NCBI GenBank assembly: GCA_913054415.1
Contig: CAJXII010000049.1
Span: forward strand, 1 to 9,957
Direction of reading: 5' to 3'
Length of the DNA stretch: 9,957 bases
From: an uncultured Arcobacter sp.
GTDB taxonomy: Bacteria > Campylobacterota > Campylobacteria > Campylobacterales > Arcobacteraceae
Part shown: piece after piece, positions 1 through 7,196 of the stretch
Layout: each line of letters opens with the position of its first letter
Position numbering within the stretch: position 1 is the stretch's first letter
Translations under genes and position numbers: made by a program
The notes under the pieces: model-generated
The model's input: only the letters and a program-made list of their open reading frames with translations
What the model was told of the DNA's origin: nothing
Databases searched by the model: none

Positions 1-28
1 CTAATTATAGAGTAATTTGGCTTGTTGT

Positions 29-514
29 CTAATTGGGTATGGATTTATTAGGGATAATATTTAAAAATTCATTATTTAGTTTGGAATAAAATTTTATACC
101 ATCTATATATGTGATTTGGAGGTTGTCAATTTTTGTTCTAATTATTTCTAATTTATTTAAAGTATTGAGTGCTTGATTTAATTTAAAAAGAATTTTTTTA
201 TTTTTTATAGATTTAATCACTTTTTTTAAATGTAATATTCGTCTATTTGTTGTATTTCGTTGTGTTAAAAGTTGTAAATGAAATTTTTTACCATTATTAG
301 ATAGATACCCAGATGATAAACCTCTCTCTTTTTGGGTAGAATGAACAAATCTAGATATACTAACAGCTAAAATAATATCATTATTTAAAGATTTTAATGC
401 TTTAACTTTATCATATTGCACATATATCATATTTGCTACTAAAAGCAAAATAATAGATAATAAAATAGATAAAGGGAAAAGTAATTTTCTTTTTGCTTTA
501 AAATATTTTTGCAA
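29..514 (-). CDS. Membrane-anchored NIT-domain sensor protein, N-terminal part, probably truncated or frameshifted
   Basis: The 161-residue product has a basic N-terminus, one hydrophobic membrane segment (about residues 11-30) and then a helical region. Its STQKERGLSSGYLSNNG stretch (59-75) matches the opening helix of NIT domains (PF08376), extracytoplasmic sensors found on chemoreceptors, histidine kinases and diguanylate cyclases. A full NIT domain is about 230-250 residues followed by an output domain. This frame stops after roughly 125 domain residues, while the -1 frame is open from there to the window edge and reads LDNKPNYSII, which would suit the missing part. The start is TTG at 512-514: a TAG precedes it directly, the next ATG would delete the membrane helix, and GAGAG lies about 8 bases upstream inside the rpoD end. 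It begins three bases after the rpoD stop and may be cotranscribed. The family assignment is fairly sure. Truncation versus sequencing error cannot be settled here. Confidence 0.65.
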   Translation of the reverse strand: MQKYFKAKRKLLFPLSILLSIILLLVANMIYVQYDKVKALKSLNNDIILAVSISRFVHSTQKERGLSSGYLSNNGKKFHLQLLTQRNTTNRRILHLKKVIKSIKNKKILFKLNQALNTLNKLEIIRTKIDNLQITYIDGIKFYSKLNNEFLNIIPNKSIPN

Positions 515-517
515 CTA

Positions 518-2371
518 TTAACTCTCTACATAATTTTTGAGATTTCTTCCAACTTTTGGGTGTTTTAGTTTTTTAATAGCACTTGATTCTATCTGTCTTA
601 CCCTCTCTCTTGTAACACTTAGAGCATTTCCAATCTCTTCAAGAGTTCTATCACTCTCATCTTCCATAAGACCATATCTCATCCTTACAACCGCTTGTTC
701 TCTTTCATTTAGTTGTGCTAAGATTTGATCTATTTGCATTTGAAGATCCTCTTTCATAATATTTTCCATAGGACTAGCTGCTTTTTCATCTGCTACAAAA
801 TCACCAAATTTCCCATCATCTTCATTACCAATAGGTGCATCTAGTGATACAGGCTCTTTTGTGATTTTAATCACTTGTTTTACTTTATCTATACTTAATC
901 CTACTGCTTTTGCAATTTGTTCTAAATCTGGCTCTTTACCATCTTCTTGGATACCTTGTCGGACAACTTTATTGATTCTATTGATAGTTTCTATCATATG
1001 AATAGGTATCCTAATAGTTCTTGCTTGATCTGCAATAGCACGGCTAATTGCTTGTCTTATCCACCAAGTTGCATAGGTTGAGAATTTGTAACCTTTTTTG
1101 TATTCAAACTTATCAACTGCTTTCATAAGTCCAATATTTCCCTCTTGAATAAGATCTAAAAATGGTAATCCTCTATTTGTATATCTTTTTGCAATAGATA
1201 CTACAAGTCTTAGGTTTGCTCTTGCCATTCTAGTTTTAGCTTTTTCTGTGATTTTTTTACCAAGTTTGATTTGCCCTAAAACATCTTTTAGTTCTTCCTC
1301 TTCTAGATCAAAACCACCTTTACTAGCTTCTCTTGTTTGGAATAATTTTTTGATCTCCATATATGTGCTAACCATAGTAGCTTCTGGCACCATACCTATA
1401 ATATCTACTTTTGATAAGCTTAAAATTTTACTTAGTAGTTTTTTATGATTTGCTATAAGAGTTTCATTAAAAAGTGGTAGTTTATATTCTAATCTTTTAA
1501 GTTCAGATTCAAACCCTTCATCACTTTGAAGTGTAGTCTCCATAGCTTTTACTATCTCATTGATAAGTTTACTTGTAGGTCCAAGTTCTAATAGTGCTTC
1601 TTTTAAAACTTTTTTCTTAAAAGATATATTTAGATTAAAAGCTAATTGATCAACTTCACTATCACTTTTTGCTTTCTCTTTAGAGATAAATCTAATCCAA
1701 TCTTTTTTTGCTTTTTCAACTTTTTTAAAAGCTTCTACTATTGTTTGACCTCTTTTATCAAGTTTTTTTTGACCTTTTTTAGATGATTTTTCATCTTCAT
1801 TCTCTTCAATAATCTCATCTGGTTCTACTATATCATCTTCATCTTCATCATCAAAACTTCTAAATAGCTCTTTAACTTTTCTCTCTCTATTAACTAAAGG
1901 ATCTTTATACTCAAGTATAAAATCTACAAGATAAGGAACTGAACAAATAGCATCTAAAATAGCATCTTCACCACTTTCTATTTGTTTGCTAATCTCTATC
2001 TCTTCCTCTTTTGTAAGAAGATTTACTTTACCCATCTCTCTTAGATACATTCTCACAGGTGAATCTGATCGACTCCACTCTAAAAGTTCTTTTTTATTTA
2101 GAAGATCATAAGATTCATAATCAGATGAATTTAACATCTTTTTTCTTGCATCAGCTTTTTTCTTTTGCTCTGCGATACTTAATCTTTTTGCTTCCTCTTT
2201 AGAACTAATTAATGTTACATTAAAAAGCTGACAAAGTGCTAGTATCTTTTTTACAATACTAACTGATGGTGCTTTGGGAAATATTTTACTCAATCTTTCA
2301 TAAGTAAGTGTGCTATCTTTGTATTCTTTTATTAAGTTTTCAAGTGCTTTATTGATATCTTGTTTTGCCAT
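518..2371 (-). CDS. rpoD: RNA polymerase primary sigma factor RpoD (sigma-70)
   Basis: The 617-residue product directs RNA polymerase to housekeeping promoters. Visible in order: a region 1.1-like helical N-terminus (about 1-80); region 1.2, starting SDSPVRMYLREMG (102-114); an acidic, Lys-rich non-conserved insert (about 170-235); region 2 (about 382-455) with NLRLVVSIAKRYTNRG, the core-binding DLIQEGNIGLMKAVDKF and the -10-recognition stretch YKFSTYATWWIRQAI; region 3 (about 456-540); and region 4 (about 552-606) with LNEREQAVVRMRYGL, then the helix-turn-helix TLEEIGNALSVTRERVRQIE. Both the long N-terminus with region 1.1 and the length are typical of group 1 (essential) sigma factors rather than RpoS-like ones. 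The start is the ATG at 2369-2371, with AAAAGG about 11 bases upstream, a slightly long spacing. It is transcribed divergently from leuD, and the NIT gene follows directly. Confidence 0.98.
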   Translation of the reverse strand: MAKQDINKALENLIKEYKDSTLTYERLSKIFPKAPSVSIVKKILALCQLFNVTLISSKEEAKRLSIAEQKKKADARKKMLNSSDYESYDLLNKKELLEWSRSDSPVRMYLREMGKVNLLTKEEEIEISKQIESGEDAILDAICSVPYLVDFILEYKDPLVNRERKVKELFRSFDDEDEDDIVEPDEIIEENEDEKSSKKGQKKLDKRGQTIVEAFKKVEKAKKDWIRFISKEKAKSDSEVDQLAFNLNISFKKKVLKEALLELGPTSKLINEIVKAMETTLQSDEGFESELKRLEYKLPLFNETLIANHKKLLSKILSLSKVDIIGMVPEATMVSTYMEIKKLFQTREASKGGFDLEEEELKDVLGQIKLGKKITEKAKTRMARANLRLVVSIAKRYTNRGLPFLDLIQEGNIGLMKAVDKFEYKKGYKFSTYATWWIRQAISRAIADQARTIRIPIHMIETINRINKVVRQGIQEDGKEPDLEQIAKAVGLSIDKVKQVIKITKEPVSLDAPIGNEDDGKFGDFVADEKAASPMENIMKEDLQMQIDQILAQLNEREQAVVRMRYGLMEDESDRTLEEIGNALSVTRERVRQIESSAIKKLKHPKVGRNLKNYVES

Positions 2372-2420
2372 TTGTGTATTGACCTTTTATTATTAGTTTG
2401 ACTTTTTATATAAGATATGT

Positions 2421-2426
2421 ATTATA
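2421..2426 (-). promoter_or_regulatory. Probable rpoD promoter, -10 box
   Basis: On the minus strand this reads TATAAT, the perfect sigma-70 -10 hexamer, preceded by TTGGG and A/T-rich sequence with no recognisable -35 box. It lies 49 bases upstream of the rpoD ATG, giving a 5' leader of about 40 bases. A strong -10 without a -35 is the usual form for Campylobacterota sigma-70 promoters. The start site is inferred, not shown. Confidence 0.6.
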
Positions 2427-2479
2427 CCCAAATTTTATAAAATTTTTATTAGTTAATCTATTTTTTTTAAAATTTTAGA

Positions 2480-2485
2480 TATAAT
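2480..2485 (+). promoter_or_regulatory. Probable leuD-leuB promoter, -10 box
   Basis: A perfect TATAAT follows T-tracts (TTTTTTTT at 2461-2468 and TTTT at 2473-2476) and no clear -35 box, matching the promoter form known from Campylobacter and Helicobacter. Transcription would start near 2491, leaving a leader of under 30 bases with AGGAA (2506-2510) eight bases before the leuD ATG. That leader is too short for a leucine attenuator or T-box, so any control must act at initiation or elsewhere. Confidence 0.65.
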
Positions 2486-2518
2486 CGCTCAAAATTACAA
2501 TGAGTAGGAAAAATATTT

Positions 2519-3016
2519 ATGAATAAAATTACAGGTAAAGTTTGGAGCTTTGGAGATAATATAGATACAGATTTGATTATCGCTGCTAGATATTTAAATA
2601 GTAGTGATCCACACCATTTAGCAAAATATGTGATGGAGGATGCTGATCCTACATTTGCTACAAAAGTTCAACCAGGAGATATCATAGTAGCTGGTGAGAA
2701 TTTTGGTTGTGGTAGTAGTAGAGAACATGCACCAATTGCTTTAAAAGCTGCTGGAGTTGCTGCAATTATTGCACCAACATTTGCTAGAATTTTTTATAGA
2801 AATGCTTTTAATATGGGGCTTCCTATATTTGAATTAAAAGAGGCACAAAATATAAAAGAGGGTGATCTAATCAGTATAGATTTGGATAAAGGAACTATAC
2901 AAGATGTAGATAAAGATATAACATATAATTTTACTGCAATACCACCTTTTATGCAAGAGCTTTTAGCTGATGGTGGGTTGATGAATTATGCAAAAAAGGA
3001 AGCACACAATGGCTAA
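2519..3016 (+). CDS. leuD: 3-isopropylmalate dehydratase small subunit LeuD
   Basis: This is the small (swivel) subunit of isopropylmalate isomerase. With LeuC, which carries the 4Fe-4S cluster, it converts 2-isopropylmalate to 3-isopropylmalate in leucine synthesis in the cytoplasm. Recognisable blocks are FGDNIDTDLIIAARYL (11-26), ENFGCGSSREHAP (60-72), the substrate-contacting loop of aconitase-type swivel domains, and APTFARIFYRNAFNMGLP (85-102). At 165 residues it belongs to the short LeuD type, not the roughly 200-residue enterobacterial type. Short LeuD subunits normally pair with the matching LeuC subfamily. leuC is not adjacent, so it must lie elsewhere. The ATG start has a well-placed AGGAA. 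The gene overlaps leuB by 8 bases. A related homoaconitase small subunit is a less likely reading, given leuB next door. Confidence 0.95.
   Translation: MNKITGKVWSFGDNIDTDLIIAARYLNSSDPHHLAKYVMEDADPTFATKVQPGDIIVAGENFGCGSSREHAPIALKAAGVAAIIAPTFARIFYRNAFNMGLPIFELKEAQNIKEGDLISIDLDKGTIQDVDKDITYNFTAIPPFMQELLADGGLMNYAKKEAHNG
2996..3000 (+). promoter_or_regulatory. Ribosome binding site fixing the leuB start
   Basis: AAGGA, inside the end of leuD, lies eight bases before the ATG at 3009. It supports that ATG over an in-frame TTG at 2988, which would add seven residues (MQKRKHT) absent from typical LeuB proteins. Confidence 0.75.
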
Positions 3017-4073
3017 AACTTATAATATTTCAATAATAAAAGGTGATGGAATTGGTCCTGAAATAGTTGATGAAGCTATAAAAGTTTTAAATGCTGTTGG
3101 GCAAAAATTTGATATAACTTTTGACTATAAAGAGTATTTAATGGGTGGGATTGCTTATGATAAAACAGGTGATCCACTACCACAAGAAACAATAGATGGT
3201 GTTAAAAATAGTGATGCTTGTTTATTTGGAGCAATAGGTGGTCCAAAATGGGATAATCTACCAAGAGAAAAACGACCAGAATCTGGACTTTTAAGATTTA
3301 GAAAAAATATGGGTGTATTTGCAAATTTACGACCTGCTATTGTATATGATGAACTAGCAGATGCTTCTAGTTTAAAACCTGAAGTTATCAAAGGTGTTGA
3401 TATTATGGTTGTTCGTGAACTAATAGGTGGTATCTATTTTGGTCAACCAGCAGGAAAAGATGAACAAAAAGGTTGGAACACTATGGTTTATAGTGTTGAA
3501 GAGATTGAAAGAATTGCTCATGTTGCTTTTAAATTGGCTATGAAAAGAGATAAACGAGTATGTTCAATAGATAAAGCAAATGTTTTAGATGTAAGTCAAT
3601 TATGGAGAGAAACGGTTGAGCAAGTAGCAAAAGAATATCCTGAAGTTGAACTATCTCATATGTATGTAGATAATGCTGCTATGCAACTAATAGCAAATCC
3701 AAAACAATTTGATGTTATGTTAACAGGTAATATTTTTGGAGATATTTTAAGTGATGAAGCTAGTATGTTAAGTGGATCTATAGGATTGCTTCCATCAGCT
3801 TCAACTGGTTTGGATACAGCAGTATATGAGCCTATTCATGGATCAGCACCAGATATAGCAGGAATGGGTATTGCAAATCCAATAGCAACAATTAGTAGTG
3901 CTTCTATGATGTTAAGATATTCACTTGATGAGATTGAAGCTGCCAATGCTATTGATAATGCTATTAAAAAAGCTATGAAAGATGGTTATAGAACAGGTGA
4001 TCTAGCAGCTTATGATTGTAAAGTGAAAGTTAACTGTTCTAAAATGGGAGATATTATCGCTTCAAATATATAG
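3009..4073 (+). CDS. leuB: 3-isopropylmalate dehydrogenase LeuB
   Basis: The 354-residue enzyme oxidatively decarboxylates 3-isopropylmalate with NAD to 2-oxoisocaproate, the last step before transamination to leucine. Family signatures: GDGIGPEIV (12-20), GAIGGPKWD (74-82), the substrate arginines R96 and R108 around LLRFRKNMGVFANLRPA, R136 with RELIGGIYFGQP (136-147), catalytic Y143 and K189, the metal-binding aspartates D221, D245 and D249 (YVDNAAM and GNIFGDILSDEASML), and the nucleotide loop EPIHGSAPDIAGMGIANP, whose D282 indicates NAD rather than NADP. The ELIGG sequence replaces the common ELTGG. The start is ATG 3009, overlapping the end of leuD, so translation is probably coupled. 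The gene is convergent with trpC, and its stop codon lies within an inverted repeat. Confidence 0.96.
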   Translation: MAKTYNISIIKGDGIGPEIVDEAIKVLNAVGQKFDITFDYKEYLMGGIAYDKTGDPLPQETIDGVKNSDACLFGAIGGPKWDNLPREKRPESGLLRFRKNMGVFANLRPAIVYDELADASSLKPEVIKGVDIMVVRELIGGIYFGQPAGKDEQKGWNTMVYSVEEIERIAHVAFKLAMKRDKRVCSIDKANVLDVSQLWRETVEQVAKEYPEVELSHMYVDNAAMQLIANPKQFDVMLTGNIFGDILSDEASMLSGSIGLLPSASTGLDTAVYEPIHGSAPDIAGMGIANPIATISSASMMLRYSLDEIEAANAIDNAIKKAMKDGYRTGDLAAYDCKVKVNCSKMGDIIASNI

Positions 4074-4097
4074 TTATAAATTAATCTTTATAACTAT
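4070..4097. terminator. Perfect 11-bp inverted repeat across the convergent leuB/trpC stops; possible bidirectional terminator
   Basis: ATAGTTATAAA (4070-4080) is exactly complementary to TTTATAACTAT (4087-4097), with a six-base loop TTAATC. The left arm contains the leuB TAG and the loop contains the trpC TAA (complement). On the plus strand the stem runs into TTTTTTAG, a usable U-tract for leuB. On the minus strand only ATATTTG follows, so termination of the trpC operon here would be weak. The stem has a single G-C pair, so stability is low. Confidence 0.5.
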
Positions 4098-4875
4098 TTT
4101 TTAGTTTTTTTAGTTCCGCACCAATATCATCTTGTCTCATAAAATGCTCACCTATTAAAAAGGCATCAGCACCTATATTGCTAAGTCTTTTGATAGTTTG
4201 AGTATCACTTACTCCACTTTCAGCAACAATAATTTTACCATTTGGAATCATAGGTATTAGTTTATCACATAGATTCATATCCATCTTAAAAGTTTCTAAA
4301 TTTCTATGATTGATCCCTATAATAGTAGCACCACTCCATATAGCTTTTGTAAGATCCTCTTTATCGTGAATCTCAACTAAAACTTCTAATCCTACATGAA
4401 TAGCATACTCATATAACTCTTTTAACTCTTTTTTACTTAGTGCTTTTGCTATTAGAAGTATAAAATCTGCTCCATATACTAAAGCTTCAATAATTTGATA
4501 TTTATCTATAATAAAATCTTTTCTTAAAAGTGGAGTATTTACATATCGTCTAATACCTGTAAGATATTCTAAATCACCTTGAAAATAGTGTGGTTCGGTT
4601 AAAACAGATATTGCATTTGCTCCATTTTTAGAATACTCTTGAGCAATTACCAACGGATCAAAATCTTCTCTTATAACACCTTTACTTGGACTTGCTTTTT
4701 TAACTTCAGCTATAATTCTTATCTTTTCATCATCTGTGCTTGTAAGATATGGTTTTACATCTCTTGGTGGATATGGATTGTATGCTAAGCTTCTACCTAA
4801 CCAATTTACATCATACTCTATTTTTCTTCTTTCTAAATCATCTTTTGTTTTTCTTATTATCTCATCTAATATCAT
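4081..4875 (-). CDS. trpC: Indole-3-glycerol-phosphate synthase TrpC
   Basis: The 264-residue TIM-barrel enzyme closes the indole ring in tryptophan synthesis, turning carboxyphenylaminodeoxyribulose phosphate into indole-3-glycerol phosphate. Seen in order: ILDEIIRKTKDDLERRK (2-18), IIAEVKKASPSKG with catalytic E57 and K59, AQEYSKNGANAISVLTEPHYFQG (78-100), LLRKDFIIDKYQI with K119, ADFILLIAKAL, EVLVEIH with E168, IGINHRNLETF with N189, and VAESGV with E219 and S220, then GADAFLIGEHFM as phosphate-binding loop. All expected catalytic residues are present. It is monofunctional, with no TrpF fusion. The ATG overlaps the stop of the upstream TPR gene as ATGA, so translation is coupled. It is the last gene of the dapD operon and separate from any other trp gene in view. 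Confidence 0.97.
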   Translation of the reverse strand: MILDEIIRKTKDDLERRKIEYDVNWLGRSLAYNPYPPRDVKPYLTSTDDEKIRIIAEVKKASPSKGVIREDFDPLVIAQEYSKNGANAISVLTEPHYFQGDLEYLTGIRRYVNTPLLRKDFIIDKYQIIEALVYGADFILLIAKALSKKELKELYEYAIHVGLEVLVEIHDKEDLTKAIWSGATIIGINHRNLETFKMDMNLCDKLIPMIPNGKIIVAESGVSDTQTIKRLSNIGADAFLIGEHFMRQDDIGAELKKLKNSYKD

Positions 4876-6125
4876 ATACTATCTACCTTATTTTTGATTT
4901 TTGTCCAATGCCCTTTTATCTCATTATTGTCTAAACCTATTTGATTTACTACTTTTTTCATATATTTATAAGCGGTATTGTATCGATGTAGTTTATAATA
5001 ACCCCATGCTACAGAATCCATATAAGCAAGATTGGTAGGGTATTGATCTAGTGCTTCTTTTACAAGTTTTAAACCTTTTTTAATATTGATATTATAATCA
5101 ATAAGTAAATAACCATAATAGTTTTTAAAACTTGCATTATTTGTATATTTTAGTGCAGTCTCAAAGTTAGCAATCACATGTTTCATAACTTTTTGTTTAT
5201 TGTGTGCTAACTCATGCTCTAGTATAGCAATATATCCTAAAAGAATTTTATCTTTTGTTTTTTTATACATTTTTCGCACTAATGTTAGAGCTTTTTTATT
5301 TTCTCCTACTCTTTGATATAAGATTAATAATTTTGTATTATCAACATGTGTTTTTTCCAAAAATAGTATCGCTTGATTTATATCTTTTTTCTCAAGTAGT
5401 GGGATAAGTTGTTCAGATATTCTATGGCTATATATAAAGTTTTTTGAATGTTTAAGTTGCATTTTTAATATAGATATCATCCCATCAATATTTTGTTGCT
5501 CTTTGTAAAATAATAAAAGTTTATTATAAACATCTTCATTGTAAGGGTGCAATCTAATATATGTCTCAAGATAAGAGATAGCTTTTTGTTTTTGTTTAAG
5601 ATATACAAATAAAACATCACTAAGTGGTAAAAGTGTTTTAACTGATTGGTTTGAAGCATAGGCACTTTCAAAATATTTAACAGCATTTTCATAATCTTTA
5701 TTCATATAGTATATATTAGCTATTAGATCATAATTTTTTGGATTGTTGTATTTGCTTAATAGATGTTTACCAACTTTTAGAGCTTCAGTAAAATTTCCTT
5801 GTTGCATCAACGATACTATATAATATCTATAATATTGCTCATCATTTTTTACATTATCGATAGCTTGTAGTGATACTTCTGATAAAAGTGTGTAATCTTT
5901 TGCTTTTAAACTATATGCTACTGCTTTTTTAAGATATATCTCTTGGTATGTCATAGAGTAAAGTTTAGTATATAGCATAGCACTTTTTTGATAGTTATGT
6001 GTTAATTCACTATCAATAGCAGACATTATTAACATATCTTGTGGGTTATTGTTTTTTATTGTTGTAGCAAATAGATTTATAGTGAAAAAAACTGATATAA
6101 CAATCAATCTATAATAGCTGGACAT
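4872..6125 (-). CDS. Secreted tetratricopeptide-repeat (TPR) protein of unknown role
   Basis: The 417-residue product begins with a signal peptide (hydrophobic YYRLIVISVFFTINLFA, probable cut after residue 20), so it is likely periplasmic or attached to the outer membrane. The rest is helical TPR-like pairs from about residue 35 to 395. The clearest repeats are at 131-160 (NYDLIANIYYMNKDYENAVKY), 165-195 and 335-395. The C-terminal YGYLLIDYNINIKKGLKLV followed by YMDSVAWGYYKLHRY (368-382) resembles the terminal DSLGW-type repeat of bacterial TPR lipoproteins involved in envelope assembly. No lipobox cysteine follows the hydrophobic segment. TPRs bind proteins, and no partner can be named from the sequence. 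The start overlaps the upstream YkgJ-type gene by 22 bases, with GAGG about 10 bases before the ATG, and the end overlaps trpC by ATGA. Function is unknown. Confidence 0.85.
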   Translation of the reverse strand: MSSYYRLIVISVFFTINLFATTIKNNNPQDMLIMSAIDSELTHNYQKSAMLYTKLYSMTYQEIYLKKAVAYSLKAKDYTLLSEVSLQAIDNVKNDEQYYRYYIVSLMQQGNFTEALKVGKHLLSKYNNPKNYDLIANIYYMNKDYENAVKYFESAYASNQSVKTLLPLSDVLFVYLKQKQKAISYLETYIRLHPYNEDVYNKLLLFYKEQQNIDGMISILKMQLKHSKNFIYSHRISEQLIPLLEKKDINQAILFLEKTHVDNTKLLILYQRVGENKKALTLVRKMYKKTKDKILLGYIAILEHELAHNKQKVMKHVIANFETALKYTNNASFKNYYGYLLIDYNINIKKGLKLVKEALDQYPTNLAYMDSVAWGYYKLHRYNTAYKYMKKVVNQIGLDNNEIKGHWTKIKNKVDSI

Positions 6126-6478
6126 TCTTTTTTTACCTCATTAATTTTATTTTTAAAATAATCCCAAAAAGGGAAAGTTCTACATTGTGTTGGTCTTACA
6201 TCATATATTGAACATTGTTTCTTTGTAAGATCAAAATATTTACAAGCATAATTATCATCTGATAATTTTATCTCTTTTATACTAAATCTATATCCTATCT
6301 TGATAAGATCATTTGATACTATATCTTCAACTGTGGTATTTTTAAATTTAGCTAACTCTTCAATCTCATTATTACTAATCCAAATATATCCAGATTCTCC
6401 GATACAACAATTACCTTCACACTCTTGACATTTTAAAGAATCAAATTTATAACTATATCCATCTTGTTCTAAGATCAT
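6104..6478 (-). CDS. YkgJ-family cysteine cluster protein
   Basis: The 124-residue product carries the pattern of PF03692 (zinc- or iron-sulfur-binding cysteine cluster): CQECEGNCC (C17, C20, C24, C25), then CKYFDLTKKQC (C79, C89), SIYDVRPTQCRTFPFW (C99) and a last C119 in KKECPAI. Eight cysteines are present and all sit in the expected blocks, so the metal site looks intact. There is no signal peptide, so it should be cytoplasmic. The family is thought to bind a metal or Fe-S cluster, and its biochemical role is generally unknown. The ATG overlaps the stop of the methyltransferase gene as ATGA and its end overlaps the TPR gene by 22 bases, indicating coupled translation in one operon. The family call is strong; no specific activity can be given. 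Confidence 0.92.
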   Translation of the reverse strand: MILEQDGYSYKFDSLKCQECEGNCCIGESGYIWISNNEIEELAKFKNTTVEDIVSNDLIKIGYRFSIKEIKLSDDNYACKYFDLTKKQCSIYDVRPTQCRTFPFWDYFKNKINEVKKECPAIID

Positions 6479-7188
6479 ATATCACACTTTATACTATGGG
6501 TATTACATATTTTATATATATCATTTGTGCTAGTGGCAAATTCGCCATCATCATCAAACATAATAGCTGGTGGCAATATTTTCATAAGAGTTTTTGAACC
6601 CTTTTTTACCATTATCATTACTAAAGATGCTTCCTTTTTAGAATTTGGATATAGAAATTGTAACGATTCTATATTGAGTTTTAAATTTTTACAGTGTAGC
6701 ATAATATCGCTTAAAAATTTGACATCATAACAAAAGAAAAATTTACCATTGTTGTTTAAAATTTTAGATACTTTAGTGATAAAATCTTTTAATGGTAAGT
6801 TATCATTATATCGTGCTATTTTTTTACTATTGTTTTCACTTTTGATTACACTATGTGGATAAAATGGTGGGTTTGATACAATCATATCAAACTTTTTGTC
6901 AAAATCTATTTTTAAAAAATCACCTTTATAAATAGTAGAGTCAATATTGTTAATAGCAGAGTTTTTATTGGTTAAAAATATAAAATCATCTTGAATCTCT
7001 ACTTGATGAAGATTTAGTTTATTGAAATCTCTAGCAACTAATAGCCCAAGTATCCCACTACCTGATCCTATATCTAAAAGATCACCTTTTATATTTTTGT
7101 ATATTTTAAGATTTTGTAAAATAAAAGAAAATAAAAAATGGGTATCACTATTGTAGCAATACCCATTTTTTGGTTGATATAAAAGCAT
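6475..7188 (-). CDS. TrmN6-like N6-adenine methyltransferase, probably acting on tRNA
   Basis: The 237-residue class I SAM-dependent methyltransferase is of the COG4123 type. The N-terminal YQPKNGYCYNSDTHFL (4-19) matches the QPxxGYRfs-D motif preceding motif I in TrmN6/YfiC proteins. Motif I is LLDIGSGSGILGLL (37-50), the acidic SAM-ribose residue is E64 in QVEIQ, and motif IV is NPPFY (106-110), diagnostic of N6-adenine or N-specific methylation. ARYN (125-128) is also usual for the group. E. coli TrmN6 methylates A37 of tRNA1(Val), and the same target is inferred, not shown. Release-factor methyltransferase PrmC shares NPPY but has a different N-terminus. The ATG follows dapD by eight bases without a clear Shine-Dalgarno, so it probably depends on translation from dapD. 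Confidence 0.88.
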   Translation of the reverse strand: MLLYQPKNGYCYNSDTHFLFSFILQNLKIYKNIKGDLLDIGSGSGILGLLVARDFNKLNLHQVEIQDDFIFLTNKNSAINNIDSTIYKGDFLKIDFDKKFDMIVSNPPFYPHSVIKSENNSKKIARYNDNLPLKDFITKVSKILNNNGKFFFCYDVKFLSDIMLHCKNLKLNIESLQFLYPNSKKEASLVMIMVKKGSKTLMKILPPAIMFDDDGEFATSTNDIYKICNTHSIKCDI

Positions 7189-7196
7189 AAATTATT

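Noticed and set aside
537..728. Plus-strand open frame opposite the end of rpoD
   Set aside because: It lies wholly within the well-supported rpoD gene on the other strand and has no ribosome binding site or protein family likeness.
1248..1448. Plus-strand open frame opposite the middle of rpoD
   Set aside because: Antisense shadow of rpoD codons with a low-complexity Ser/Leu translation.
3155..3391. Minus-strand open frame inside leuB
   Set aside because: Antisense to conserved leuB motifs and without start signals.
4749..4934. Plus-strand open frame across the trpC/TPR junction
   Set aside because: The hydrophobic translation arises from A-rich codons on the opposite strand; both real genes there are well supported.
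5477..5692. Second minus-strand frame inside the TPR gene
   Set aside because: Out-of-frame shadow of the TPR gene with no separate initiation signal.
6527..6730. Plus-strand open frame opposite the methyltransferase gene
   Set aside because: Antisense shadow; the methyltransferase motifs on the minus strand explain the sequence.
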